The notes under the pieces were generated by a model. The model did not search any database. It worked only from the letters and a program-made list of their open reading frames with translations, and was not told the origin of the DNA. Of a stretch of DNA of 64,000 bases, positions 21,101-33,636 are shown piece by piece. This stretch comes from Dryococelus australis (lineage: Eukaryota > Arthropoda > Insecta > Phasmatodea > Phasmatidae). Position 1 is the first letter of the stretch. Each line of letters begins with the position of its first letter. The position numbers were made by a program, and so were the translations under genes. The stretch is from contig CM056997.1 in NCBI GenBank assembly GCA_029891345.1, positions 220,410,172-220,474,171 on the forward strand. The letters are read 5' to 3'.

Positions 21101-23645
21101 ATTGTCGAGACAGTGGTGGTGATAATGGAGATTCGTCCTCGAACAACAAAAATAAATCATCATCAGTGACAGCTTGCAACATTACTAATTTTTTTCTTTT
21201 CGGACATTTTATTGACGAGTTAATGTGGTAACTTGGTGTTGTTGTTTGACAAAGGAAAGTTTTCGATTGTTCGTGAAGCGAGTTGTCCTTTAGTCTCGAG
21301 ATACAAGAGTACGAGGCAGTCTCGACCATCTAGGTTACCAAGTCTTTCGCGATTGGTACGTGTTCAACTCATTTATAAATGTATTCGAAATAGCTTCGCC
21401 CTCCCTGACATGTCTAGTGGCTCTCAAGCACCATTACGACATTCCTAAACCGCTAATGATGGTGCATTTCCCTCACATTCATGACCTGTGTTTTGATATC
21501 TACCTTAAATTGCCACATTTATTATCATGGTTACAATATAACAAGTTGATGGTGATGTTACTCTATCCAATATTTTCAAATGTAGTGGCTAAGCAGTATG
21601 CATTAATCGAACCTGATTTCAAACCCCTCGACTACATTGATGAAAATTTTGTGGTCAGGTTCAATGATTTGAATCTAAACTACAAATGGTCTCCCAAACT
21701 TGTCAGAAATAGAAAGCTCATTACCGGCACCAAATTGGCTATCATGTTCAAGATGTTTGTGTTCTTTCTGTATATTTTGACTCAGAAATATATAGTGAAC
21801 CTGAAGCGAGTCACTCCATTTATGTATTCCATTTTCGGGCAACATATGCCGAAACTACTCGGTTTGATCAACTTCATTTTCGATTTGTTAAAGAATGGAA
21901 TAAGAAACAGAAGTGTGGTTGGCATTGGAGAACCTGGTATTCAGATGATGAACATGATCATGGTATGGAAGTTGGCGATTACGATGAAAGAATGACCACA
22001 ACATTAAACGCTTCACAGTCTATGAATTATTTTTGATCAACAATTGAGAATTTTTTATGTGTAACGCAAAAACAACTCATTGCCAAGGATAATGCCAAAC
22101 AAACTGAAAAAATAGCGGCACCACTTCCTTGCCGATAGACACTGTGTGCTTTTCGTCCTCTTTGTCACACCCAGATCGTCCTGATAAAAATTAGTCCAGA
22201 TTTTGAATATCACCATTGGCAATTTAAATGTCTGCAATGGGCGATGGAAATGAGCCACTCAATGAAAATTATTTCGGATTTGTGGTGCAAAACTTGAAGT
22301 TTGGAAATGAGGGACAGTTCGAATCGTCTATCGAGCTGATTAAGTTCGAGGATGGATTCATATGTAATGCATTCGTCATCATTTCGTGGTTGTTTCGTAT
22401 GGGGTTTCACAATCTCTATGCAGGTGGACCTTTTTATCGATACTTGTATGAAATTCGCATCGAAATTTACGGCGATATGAAACAACTTGTTATCGAACTC
22501 ATTGGCCAACCCATGTACATGACTCATGTAAAGGACCTCGCTTATTTAGTGCGATCATTTTGCGAATATTCGCTAGTCCACATTCCTGTTCACATTGAGG
22601 AAAATATTGAGTAGCGGCATCTAAAAAAAAAAAAACATTACAATTGGTACAAACATTTAAACGTCTACCCAAAAGAGTACCAAACCACACCTGAAGAGGA
22701 CTTTTTACTCAACGAGTACTTGGATCACATGTACATTGGATTTAGATCCATGACCCTGTATGGAGAATTTATCATGGACCTGATGGTCACCGTAATGAAG
22801 TTTATGGCATCTTTAAATTTCCGAGGTAATCAGTTGCGGAATTCCGTGGTACTTTACGGTAAGATGGTTGAGGGAAGAAATATATTTTTGGATATTCTTT
22901 TGAAACTACTCAACACAGGTATCCCGAGCCATCTCACATTGAATTCGGCCAAGATCCCAGACAATGATCATGATCCTCTATCCATCGCCTTGAGTCACAA
23001 CACGTGTGTATGCATCGACGAGTTGGATTCGTTCAACATCAGTTGCTTCAAAGTGTTTTGTAACACAGGATGCATGCCTACACGGTTCATGTACTCAAAC
23101 TAGTCATTTGAATTACTGGTAACTGCTAAACCCATACTCACCAGACAGAAAATGCTTTCGGTCGAGGACATGGCCGTGATGGGTCGATTGCTTCCCATTA
23201 TGAAAACTTTCCAATGCATTTAGTTTAATCCCAATAGCCCACTAGTGGATTGCTTACTCGACAAGGTGGAACTGGGTAATCACAGGAAAGCAATTCCTGT
23301 ATTAGGCGGCATATTATTTACTCGATGCATACTGGAATTTACACCAGGGTAAGATATTTTGGAAATCTACCTTCTCAATACAATGCTGCTCATCAATATG
23401 TTTTTCTACCAAAAAACAGGCCAGTTACCATGACCAAATCCTCTTACGTCGATGCAAAATACCAAGAATGTGCGCTCAATTCACATATTACTTCGAAATC
23501 CTTTTCGACAGTAAAGGTAGGTGTAGCCAACAAAAAATTGTCAGAAAGGCGACTGAAGGAATTTACACAAATGTGGCATGAAAACAACAAGAATTTATTT
23601 CCCGAAACCAAGTTTAATGGGTTTTTATCAAGGGGTTTGCGATGA
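18182..23645 (+). pseudogene. Primase-helicase remnant (AEP-like primase plus D5-like SF3 helicase)
   Basis: This is a long plus-strand gene in several frames. It starts at ATG 18182 and has a stop at 18299-18301. The open piece 18429-18659 holds DFDVD (18513-18527), which fits the first acidic motif of archaeo-eukaryotic primases. A shift later gives NFH (18667-18675), fitting the second motif. The segment 18778-19350 continues, interrupted once at about 19027. Then comes the 72-bp repeat, then a long middle region (20632-21231, 21360-21995, 22228-22614). The open piece 22720-23103 has a helicase core: a Walker A-like VVLYGKMVEGRN (22846-22881), a Walker B CIDELDS (near 23011-23031) and PTRFMYSN near the end (to 23100), the signature of D5-type SF3 helicases. 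Such proteins prime and unwind DNA in large DNA viruses. The catalytic lysine of Walker A is arginine here. A tail extends to 23645. At least five frameshifts and several stops make it dead. Confidence 0.65.
19396..20431. repeat. 72-bp in-frame coding repeat, about 14 copies
   Basis: Units encoding NDRFEEAIQPDIDFDDYKEN plus ILYV recur every 72 bp (24 residues) from about 19416 to 20430. One unit, near 20136-20206, is 71 bp because of a one-base deletion and moves the frame. All other units keep the frame with no stop. Variation is limited to a few sites (D/A/N in the PDI position, R/S after ND, E/G). The repeat lies between the primase motifs and the helicase core. Confidence 0.95.
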
Positions 23646-26600
23646 ACTCGACAAACACTTTGATAAATGTCATCGAACATACAATATTCTATTTCGTCCC
23701 TTCCAAAAATGCAATATTGTTGTAAATAAATAAATAATGTTTTCTAATGATATTACGATTCCCTGTATTTTAATATCTTCATTCAAGCCAATGAGTGGAT
23801 AGTCATTGGGAGAACTCCATTCACACACACAATTATTTGTTGGTCCGACTGCGACAGAGGTAGTTTCTGTCACAAAGACTCGGAACAATACTTCCCATTT
23901 CCCTTAGATGCTCTGGAATGACCACATATCACATAACAAATACACAAACCTCTGGCGAGTGGCAAAAGCGTAATTTATTTGAACAAAAACAGACTGATCG
24001 GAACACTTTGTTTGATTTTTTCCTCACTTAAATGTTACATATTTTATATATCAATCTACTAGTAACTGCTTATTTTGTTACCACTGGCCTCCAAAGTAAC
24101 TTTTTATTACTATTAACAACTTTATTTTTATATAAAATCACTTGTATTGCAGTCCAAATAAAGTAAAAGTATAACTTTTTCAAGTAATTTTTTAACACAT
24201 TTTTTTTTTTTTGGCCAGATAGCTTAATTTAAAGCTTTGTTCCACTCATAAAATGTTATTCAGTAAGTTCCACAAATATTTTCACTTAATATAATAAACT
24301 TTTAAATTTCCTGATAGCATTTTGGAAGTCAAAATCAGCCCAGTTCGTAATGTCACCAGTGCTGCCATCTATTGGCCGGCAGAGTGGCCCTGCTCGGGAA
24401 ATCTTTCAGTCAATCAGAGACCACAAGCCACAACTTTTATGAAAAATGCATCTCTTGGCTCATGTTTTTGGCTCTAACTTCTTCAAACTACCTTTTAACA
24501 AATATTATTACTAAATACTGGGAAATATATAGTCTAAAATATTTTAAACAACTTTTTTCACCTCTTCATGACGACTTTGTTGTAGTATTCTATGGACGTT
24601 ATTGTGTGTATATATGGAATAGTCATAAACTCTTAATTGTCTGAATTTTCTCTAAATTTGTTATTCTTGCATTTGTGAAATGTTAATTTGGCATGTAAAT
24701 ACACCTTAAAAATACTTTCTATGTTTAATTTATTCTGTGACGAACGAAAACAAAAAAATAATGTATGAAAATGTATATGAGTCGGGCCATGCGAGATCAG
24801 AGGTGCACATTCCCAAAAGTAACAATTTCAGTGTGTTTAATATTTGCAAGTACTAACCTGCTGTGCTTTTAAGGTCTAACCTGTTAGTTGCGAACTCGTT
24901 AAAAGTAAAGGCACTTATAGAACTACAGATACGAACTGCCTATTTGCTATCTCACTGTAGGAGTTTGTGGAATTAATTTTTTAATAGTTAAGTCACAAGC
25001 ATGTTCCAAACATAGCCTTTAGTTTTTCTCGTGACAAAATCACTGTGGCCAGAAATGGCACATCACCTCGTAAACAAATACAAGGGTACACCTTATAAAA
25101 AACGTCACTCTTACAATTTTTCCCTCCCCAAGCCATCAGGTAGAATATTTGGTAGATGTGTGGATTTTAAAGACACCTTATTTTTCTCTACTTTACTGTA
25201 TTGAATTTGTAGCGAGTTTTATGTTGATAGTTAAATTTGTTGAACATGTTTACATTATGCATATTGTATATCGGTTTACCAGTGACATATTTATTGTGTT
25301 TCTCTCTTGTATGAGGTTTTCAAATGTACATGGCCTAAATAAACGCCATATTGTGTAGTTCATTCCATAAAAAATGCAATGCTAGTTGAATGCTATTTCC
25401 AAATAAATAAATTTTCCACTGTCTCTCGCAAAAAAATGAAGCTCCAATCGCCACTCTCTCATAAGAACCACAAAAAACAATCACATCTCACAAAAGACAT
25501 TAAACTAATAGTTCCCACCCCAACCCCACCATCTTCAATAAAATAAACAGAACCCAAAGTAGTATTTGTATTATGCAGTTTGAATTTATTTCTTTAAAGA
25601 AAAACCTCAAGTGTAATATTAACTAAATAAGTCAGCAAACAAACAAATACTTTTACGAAGTGACAGACTAGTGTCAATTGATTTCATTTATGCAACTATT
25701 CCAAAAAGGCGCCTATGGCAATATACATTTAATAAAATATGTAAATACAAAAATGTACTGCATACATAATATTTCGATAATACCCACGAATTCCCTCATA
25801 CACATTTCTGTAAAATATATATATTCGGTTTGTAACTGAAAATTTACATGAAGTAAATAAAAACAATCATTATTTACTTGGGAGGGCTATGCGAAATATT
25901 ACAGTTTTGACATGTTATCTTACCATAAATTGTTATCATTATTTATTATTATTTAACTAAACACTTATTGTTGTAAACATATTTCCCTTCATCTAGAATT
26001 TCTTACTCTTTATAATTCACATAAGCCTATAAAACTAATACATATTAAATGAATAATTGTGTTGACATTTGACATTATAGCAGAGTTCATGCCATAGGAA
26101 ACCAGAATTACACATACGAACATACAGATTCAGAAAATCAACCAAGATCAATTACCAACAGGTAGGCTTATGTGAAGAAAAGAGAATGCTTTAGAAGGAA
26201 TTAACGAAACAAAAAACGAGTGATGGACGCAATAAAAACAGACAAACACAGTGTCCTTCTTGCAACTAAACAATTCCTTCTGCAGAATTTTGTATGTTCA
26301 TGTAGGCCCTACTTGTTAATAACTATTCTTGTTTGGTTTTGTGTTTGTATATATAATACTAGTTTTCTGCAAAATAAACTTTGCCACAACAGTGTATATC
26401 CAAAACAATTCAGTATTAATTTCATACGCCACTATTGCAGAACTAGCAATAATTGCTGAAATTGTAGGTTATTATATCTTTATTGTATACATTATCATCA
26501 TGCCAAAATACTAACCAATATTTTAAAAATTGATTAGGTCTACTGTAAAGAGTTTTCAAATGTCACTTTCAGTAATACTGACTTCTTCTATAATTTTCTT

Positions 26601-26809
26601 TTCTACATTTGTGTCTATGAAGCCCACCTCTTAATGTTGTATGTCTACATATATGTAGGTATATTACAACCTTATATCTGACAACTCCAAAACCCACTTT
26701 AATTTATAGCTTTAGATGTCGTAAAAAAAGTATTTCAGGACAATATAAATGTCATATAAATAGTTTAGTCACCTATGCAATTGGATAACCAAATGTCTAC
26801 TCTAAAATC

Positions 26810-26811
<2 letters not shown>

Positions 26812-26853
<42 letters not shown>

Positions 26854-26858
26854 ATATA
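26812..26858. repeat. (TA)n microsatellite
   Basis: About 20 TA dinucleotides in a row lie in otherwise gene-free AT-rich DNA. Confidence 0.85.
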
Positions 26859-29800
26859 TAACACACTAAATAAAGCTTTTACCTTGACCATCCTACATCA
26901 TTTTTTCAAAAGAGCTTTCTTATGAGTCAGTCCACTAAAATTCTACACACCAATTTATAATAACAAGAAACAAATGCATATTCTTTTTATTAAGTTGTAA
27001 AAATTATTAATAAAGGAAACTTGCAAAAAAATACAGTATTTCTCTACTCTCTAGATAACTTGTGAAATGGGCTGAGAAACTTTACTTTCACTTAGGTACT
27101 GAAAGAAAAAAAAATTAGAAATGTTCTGACCAACTCCACTTCACCCAATGAAAGTAATGACCGACATTGCATGACTTGTGGCTTGCCAGGATAAATTTCC
27201 TTCCACTTACTGAAGGAATGACACACATTTTTTTTAAGTTGTAAAAATTTCCCATCCTTTATATGACTTCCTTACTGAAGAAATGAAATAATGACATTTT
27301 TAATTTTAAATAATAATATATAAAAGCAGACACTGTCATAGTTTGCCAATTGTAGTGGTCCATCAATCGTTTGGTCTGAAAGTAAGAGTATTATTTTTGG
27401 CATATGATAAGTAACTGTCTTGTAAGATGAGTACTTGTCCATCACACAACTAACTTCTTCATAAATTGAGTATAGTATCATGTAGGCCTACAGCTACATA
27501 GAAAAGATTCCGACATATCAGTTAATTTTGCTTTTAATTATTTGTGGAAGATGACACCACTACCACCCTTTTACAAATTCTGCACTGAGTAATTCTATGA
27601 AATATATTACTCAGTTAAGTTGCATATAAAGAAAGAACGATATTTCTTCCTTACATACATGCTAAAGTACCTTCTTACTTATAAATTGCTAGGAAACTTA
27701 CAGTAACGTGTTTTTAAAATTTTAGTGGTTTTATTGGAATTATTAGAGTTCTTTACACCGCCCTTAGTTTTGATACAAAACAGCTATTGACAATTCCATG
27801 TAAATGTGGTAAATTATGACAGTTCTAGAAAAGTGATATGGCCACAATGTATCCTTTCGCCACAGCTGTCTTGTCACTGAAGAAAAAATACGTTTGTAAA
27901 CAAATGTTTGAGTCCAATACACACATACATTTTCCTCTTTTCTCGTGTTTCCTGTCATGACAGACCATGGAAAGACTGGCGTTAGCTAACTTACATCCTG
28001 TAATCAATGTAGTATATTGTAGCTAAGTTAGCAGTCTAACCTATTTTATTTTGGTAATTGCCAAGTTAAGTTTGGTGGGGTTTTGATTATTTTATTTTGA
28101 GGGGAAAGCAAACAAAGAGGGGGTGGCTTTAGTTTATGGTCTTTCGTGAGACAGCATTATTTTTTATGTTTTTAGGTGTGTATGGTATTTTGATCTGTAC
28201 TATTTTTTGATGGAGATATGTAAGATTTTGCTCGTACGGAAATATCATTCAAATTATTGTAACTTCGAAAATTTTAACTTCAATAAAAAAAAAAAAAAAC
28301 ACTTTAAATATTTCGCTGTTCGTATTTTCACAGATGTAGTAATACACATACACTTTGACTGAAGGTACCCGTACACTCATTGAATTTACGATATAGACAA
28401 ATAAACTAATATTATTCACTCGCTACAAAAGTGTGAAGATTGCGTCTTTTTCAGGCCACGTGCATCTCAATAATAATTAAGCGTTTACAAATGCATTTCC
28501 AAAACACGCAAACTTGTAGCTTTTAACATTTATAACCTCTTAAACACGCATTTTTCTATGGCAATCCTTACAAATTTACACTAAAATCACATTTGTTCGT
28601 CACTAGCAATAAATAATTTATTTGCAGAATCGTTCAGTAAAATCAACAATATGCACGTTTCCTGAAACTAACGAACGTAAACTTACATACGTAAATTATA
28701 TTAACGTCACTTCATTGTGGACTGTTCTAAGGAAAATGGTGGAACGAGCAGTTTTAAGAAATGGTAAACATGGGACGATTAATATTAAATTTCTCTCAAG
28801 AAAACACACTACCATAGTACCTACAACCAACTATGTTTGAAAACAGCAAATAAATAATTAACTACCAATTAAATATTCCGACAACACCAACAAGAATTTC
28901 GTATAATAAACACAATGAGAAAAAGGCACTTTCACCGATACCTAGCTGAACTCTGGAAACATAAACATGGCTAGCCATTGTCACGATCTTTATTGATCGT
29001 GATACCGAATTCATCACGCTATTCACAGAGAATACCGAAATTGTCGACTCGCATACATACTTCTGATAGGGATATAATATTTACCGCATGGCAGATAATA
29101 TATCGTACCCTAAATATGAACAAACTAAAAAAAAAAAGCAAGCCTCTGTAATTCCTTAACTGGACGTTAAAATCAGTAATAATTAAGGAAAATCCATAAT
29201 ACTTGGTAGTGTCGTAATTCAAACAAAGTAAACGTGAAATGGAAAAAATTGCAATTCGCAGAAAAAATTTACACAATTTGTAAAATCTTACAAGTTGCCA
29301 AAAACTCGGACAAAATACGAAAAAAAATCGTACAAGTTGGCAGCAATGGGAAACATTTCGGCTTGTTGGCTACTCTACTCGAATTGACAATATGATAATA
29401 AATTGAGAACGATGGCGGAATTTTCTGTACGATTTCAGCATATTGTTTGTTTGCGAAAAGTATTTAATTGAATTTTAATGTATGATGCAGAAATTAATTT
29501 CATTTGATGTAAATGACCTTAATAATAATGTAATTGCACGTAAAGGTCTACTTTGCTGAGACTTTTTTTTGTGAAATTGAAATCATGGAAAGTAAACTTA
29601 GACAAGACATGAATGTTTCGATATCGATTCATTCCTAGTGATTCTACAGTTCATATAGCGGGTAATGTTTGGGACAACACATTAACTGTCTGAAAATATT
29701 TTGTTACGTTAATAGTTCTTGAACGATTATATTTTTAGTTTAATGTTCATTCATGTAGGTCACACAAACGTTTTTGTAGTTTCATTTCAATTGTACATGG

Positions 29801-30429
29801 TTTTGAGAAGCTCGGTGTGGGATTATATTCTTATGGGCTAAAAAAAAAAAAAAAAAAAAAAGTTACTATAATAAAACATTTCGCAGTTGTGTGACTACAA
29901 ATAAGATACAATTCGATTGACTGTGGTAAAGATTCGCGTTAGTAACTGAAGTAACGAGTAACGAATGCCCCGTAACGAGCACTAGGATCGCGAAAACCAA
30001 ACTCATACAGGTACAGATTTTATAGTTCATTTTACACCACTTTAGATACTCTACCGAAGGAATGAGGAGTTTGTGACATGTTGTTGCTTGCGAGTTCGAA
30101 ATCGATTCATCGGTAGTCACTCGTATTTGTGGAAATAAATATTATATAGCAGCACTATGCGTGTACAGTACGGGAATTAAATGTGTTTAATGTTAAGCCA
30201 AAAACTATAAAGGATCAAACATTTTCATTTCCCAATATGTATAGGGTAAGCATTACTTACCTTGCGTCTATGGAATAAACGCCATTGATCAATACCTATT
30301 ATAGGTTTCCCAGTTTTAAGTTCTTCAGTGGCTCTTTCTTCTTAGTACCACTCCAGTTGAACTACGCGGCCACCGAATTAGTCATGAGTTGTTATAATAG
30401 TTTTTTTTTTTAATGTGGAATGAGCAATA

Positions 30430-30730
30430 TAAAGTATGCATTTTATTTGAACGGCCAAACGAATTGTAAAACGCTCCTATCAAATGAGGTTTAGAAATAG
30501 CAAGAATGTTCATATATGTTTGCCATATCCCTCTCTCCAATATTTTCTATCTGAGCTTGTAAAACACGATGGTAAATCGCATTCATGATTAGTAAATTTG
30601 GAGAAATGATTATTTGCCATGTTGTATCTGAATGTACATGAACACATTGGAAATCGCTTGCATTTGGTAAAGTGTGTGGGCAAATTACTCTTGAATGAAC
30701 AAGCCAAATTGTGTGTGGGCCGTTTGATGA
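30430..30730 (-). repeat. Dispersed coding-derived repeat, copy A
   Basis: Read on the minus strand this segment matches 39157-39450 (plus strand) over about 290 bp at roughly 80% by eye, without large gaps. Shared words include GAATGCGATTT, CTCAGATAGAAA and GAACATTCTTG. Protein-like similarity also survives: both read DRK, a YEHSCYF-type end and MHT. Copy B belongs to a longer gene remnant in the viral block, so copy A may be a displaced duplicate of a viral gene or a member of a transposable family. It sits inside the gene-poor interval between the two viral blocks. Confidence 0.65.
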
Positions 30731-31196
30731 AACATTATAACTCAAGAGGGCTGTGATTCATTGGGGATAAATCACTGGGCATAACAGAACCAAATTTATT
30801 TGGTTAAGGAGTTCGTGGATGTGGTTTTTAAGACAAACTTTTAAAAACTATATCTAAAAAACTAAAATAAATAGAAACTTAATGGAAATAAAAATAATTT
30901 TTCATAAAATGTTTACTACATATATATATATATTTTAAATATATTTAGCGATGCTTAGTTCTCCTTCAACAAGAGTTTACTAAAGTCATTTAATTTTTAA
31001 ATGGTGGATTTTGTTATTGTTTTTTGAAAAGTCTGTGAACCTTCCATATTTTAATTTAGAGTCTTATGTACAAAAAAAATGAATTTAAATTTGCATAAAT
31101 TTATTTGGTTATATTTACATTTATATTTTTTAAAATCATTTTGGTCAACTATAGACGACGCAATTTCAACTGTTTCCTTCTTCCCTTAACGTTTGT

Positions 31197-32110
31197 TCAG
31201 TATTCTTGCATTCTTTTTCGGAGAGCTTCCCTCCGTTCTTCGGTCCACACCTTGCCTGTCTTCATTTTGGGTTTTGGCTGGAAACCCTGATATCCTTGAA
31301 GTTTCTTCTTCAGAGGGTCACATTCCAAGATATTATTATGTGAGATCCCCAGTTCTTGCAAGTCTTTTTCCACTTCGGTACTATTCAATAAGTAGGTGAA
31401 GATTTGATTGGATAGTCTTCCTGAACTCATTCGCGTCAAGTGCCCATAGATAGCAATCCTCCTTTTCCGAATGGTATCCGTTATTTTCTAAACGTGTAAA
31501 TGTGGCTCATGGTTGTGTCTACTTCTGTACTCACCATTTTCTTTGACCAAGCTCAGGATCTTTCTCCGAATCTCCCTCTCTTTGGCCTCTAGTTGTTCCA
31601 TTAGGCCTTTCTTATTCATTGCAAGGCATTCTGTTGCACATAAAGCCTCTGGTCGAATGACTGTACAGTACTGTCTGAGCTTGGCATTGAAGGACACCGA
31701 TCGTTTGATGTAGACATCTTTGGTAAGGTGGTATGCCATTTCCATCTTTTTTATCCTTGATACGAAGGCTTCTTTCTCACAGATGTTGGGCTCTATCAAT
31801 TACCCTAGGTATTGTAATTTCTCTCCCTTTATAATTTACCCTGATTCATCACTAGTTTTTTGGGTGCTGACTTGATGTGACTGGATGATCTGTCTGGTTT
31901 CTTCTCTGGTTGGTGGATGTGAATCTGGGTTGATGGATGTATTTACTTCAAAGGCAAATTTTGATTCTGGAGTCTCACAATTAAGTAGGAACTCAAAGTA
32001 TTGTGGCAGGCCCTCCCAGTTATATTTATTCTTTTGCATATTTCATCGCTTCCAGTCAAGCTGTCTTTGCTTTATAACTTCATCACACTCATGTGTCCAC
32101 AATACATTAT
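31197..32110 (-). pseudogene. Non-LTR retrotransposon (LINE) ORF2 remnant, internally deleted
   Basis: On the minus strand, 32039-31836 matches the linker before a reverse transcriptase (WEGLPQYFEFLLNCE and REETRQII). The next pieces, 31799-31488 and 31439-31197, match the C-terminal part of LINE ORF2 after the RT core: a TVIRPEALCATECL block, MEQLEAKEREIRRKIL, and IYGHLTRMSSGR, where the family has a conserved GHhxRM motif. The palm region with the catalytic aspartates that should lie between is missing, so about 200 or more codons were deleted. Stops separate the pieces. It is a dead insertion at the left border of the second viral block. Confidence 0.75.
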
Positions 32111-32199
32111 AATTTACAATAATATTCCTTTTCACAGTATCTATGTAAATAATATTAATTCTTTAGATTGTTACTCCTCCACTATAAATGTTAATGAGA

Positions 32200-33290
32200 A
32201 TATCTTTTCCATAGGTCTAATTGGTACAAATCCACTTATTGTCTCGTGTTCGAGACTTTTCCACAGAGTAGCGCGATTACTGGTGATGAGGTTGATGTGA
32301 TGCCCATGATCAAAAACTTTTCAATGAAAAGGCATACAAATATGGCAAGTTTAACATACTTCCATTGGCCATCTAAAATAACTTCTTACCATTACCGTAG
32401 GAATTCACGAGGTCCGAAATATCGTTCTTGCTCTTTGTTCAAAACAAGTCATCTTTAGTGATCCGATTCTGCTGCACCAAAAATGAAATGTCAACAATTA
32501 CCGTCACCATGGATGATTCTTCCAATGTACTCGTTGTTGGCAAACCAAACAGTATTTTCCTCGCACAGATATCTGTTGAGCAAAACAGCAAAACTGCTGC
32601 AAGGAACATCTTTTATCTATCTTGTCGGTACCATCCTTCCTATTCCACTGCATGCTTTGTTATGGCAGTTACTAACACTGTCCATGTATTTATACCTCGG
32701 AGTGGGTTACAAATAAAAAAACACCACATGGTGTCTTTTCTATTATAATTTTAGCATGCTCTTCAACTCGGCGGCGACTTTTTAAAATTGTTTAATTTAG
32801 TTTTCATAATGTTTGAACAGATTCAAAGTGTTAAATTTATTTTAATACGTGCCCACAATTTTTTAATGATGTAAACAGGTTCACAATTCCGCCATAGCAT
32901 AACATAGGTCAAATCGTCTGGTGCAAACAAGTCTGTCATCTTTTGCTAGATTTGATCATCTAAATCATAATTTACATCCCCCCGAATTTGATTTTGTCAT
33001 TGTTTTCTCACCATATGAAGAAATACTATAAAAATCAAACTGAAAATTGTATTGTCACGAATGTATTGCATTGTGAATGATGGCAATCACAATATTGTAA
33101 GCCAAAATGCTTCTTTTTTTTTTGTACAATTTAGCCAATTGTGGCTTATATAGTTGGTTAATATACGAATGATCCCTATGTCTACTTGCTGGTGTCATAC
33201 ACATATCGAACGAGGCGTAATAAACTTTCCATTTCACCCACAGGGTCTCTACATCAACCCAGTTGTAGTTTTTGGCTTGAAATGTTAATT
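32200..33290 (-). pseudogene. Minus-strand viral-block gene, unknown product
   Basis: Minus-strand coding-like sequence begins near 33290 with YNWVDVETLWVKWKVYYASF and stays open to 33055. It then continues in a different frame with MTDLFAPDDLTYVMLWRNCE near 32895-32950. From about 32720 to 32460 two minus frames alternate, including ILFGLPTTSTLEESSMVTVI. The last part to about 32200 again looks coding. At least four frame changes are needed. The gene would be about 350 codons. Plus-strand frames of similar length at 32428-32748 are considered shadows. No family is recognised; capsid or envelope roles cannot be argued from the sequence. Confidence 0.35.
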
Positions 33291-33423
33291 CTTTTTACTT
33301 ATGAGGAGCTATATAGTTATCAGTTGATAAAAAGGTAAAAATAAAAACTATTGAAAAATATAAGAGAAAAAGAGAGAGATGGGAGAAGTAAAAAAAAAAA
33401 AAGAAGTATCCTACAACACCAGG

Positions 33424-33431
33424 TATAAAAG
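33424..33431 (+). promoter_or_regulatory. TATA-like box before a repeat-rich open frame
   Basis: TATAAAAG is followed about 100 bp downstream by an ATG (33522) and 210 bp downstream by the open frame that starts at 33637. The spacing suits a core promoter, but no start site is demonstrated. Confidence 0.35.
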
Positions 33432-33636
33432 ACTGTGTATTGTTGCTAATGCTACCACAGTTCCCAAGGCACTCAAACCTCGAACATCAGGAGTCAGCAC
33501 CATCTACTGAGTCTCGAAGATATGGATTCCAAATGGCATGCTAGTAAAGACTATGTAGGTGAGTTTATTCACATTCACAAAAAAACATTACCATCGAGTA
33601 TGGAGAATGTGATATAGACAAATGCACCATCAGTAG

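Larger units (their letters stand above)
23646..31196. other. Gene-poor DNA between the two viral blocks
   Basis: Over 7.5 kb no convincing gene is visible on either strand. Only scattered frames of 60-90 codons without recognisable content occur (for example 24372-24644 and 28622-28840). It contains a (TA)n tract at about 26812-26858, a poly-A run at about 29840-29861 and one member of an interspersed repeat (30430-30730). It is likely host DNA, or viral DNA decayed beyond reading. Confidence 0.5.

Noticed and set aside
29840-29861. Poly-A tail of a LINE or processed pseudogene
   Set aside because: No coding remnant was found upstream on that strand.
32428-32748. Plus-strand 106-codon and 77-codon frames
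   Set aside because: The minus strand gives longer coding-like sequence that links to 33.05-33.29 kb.
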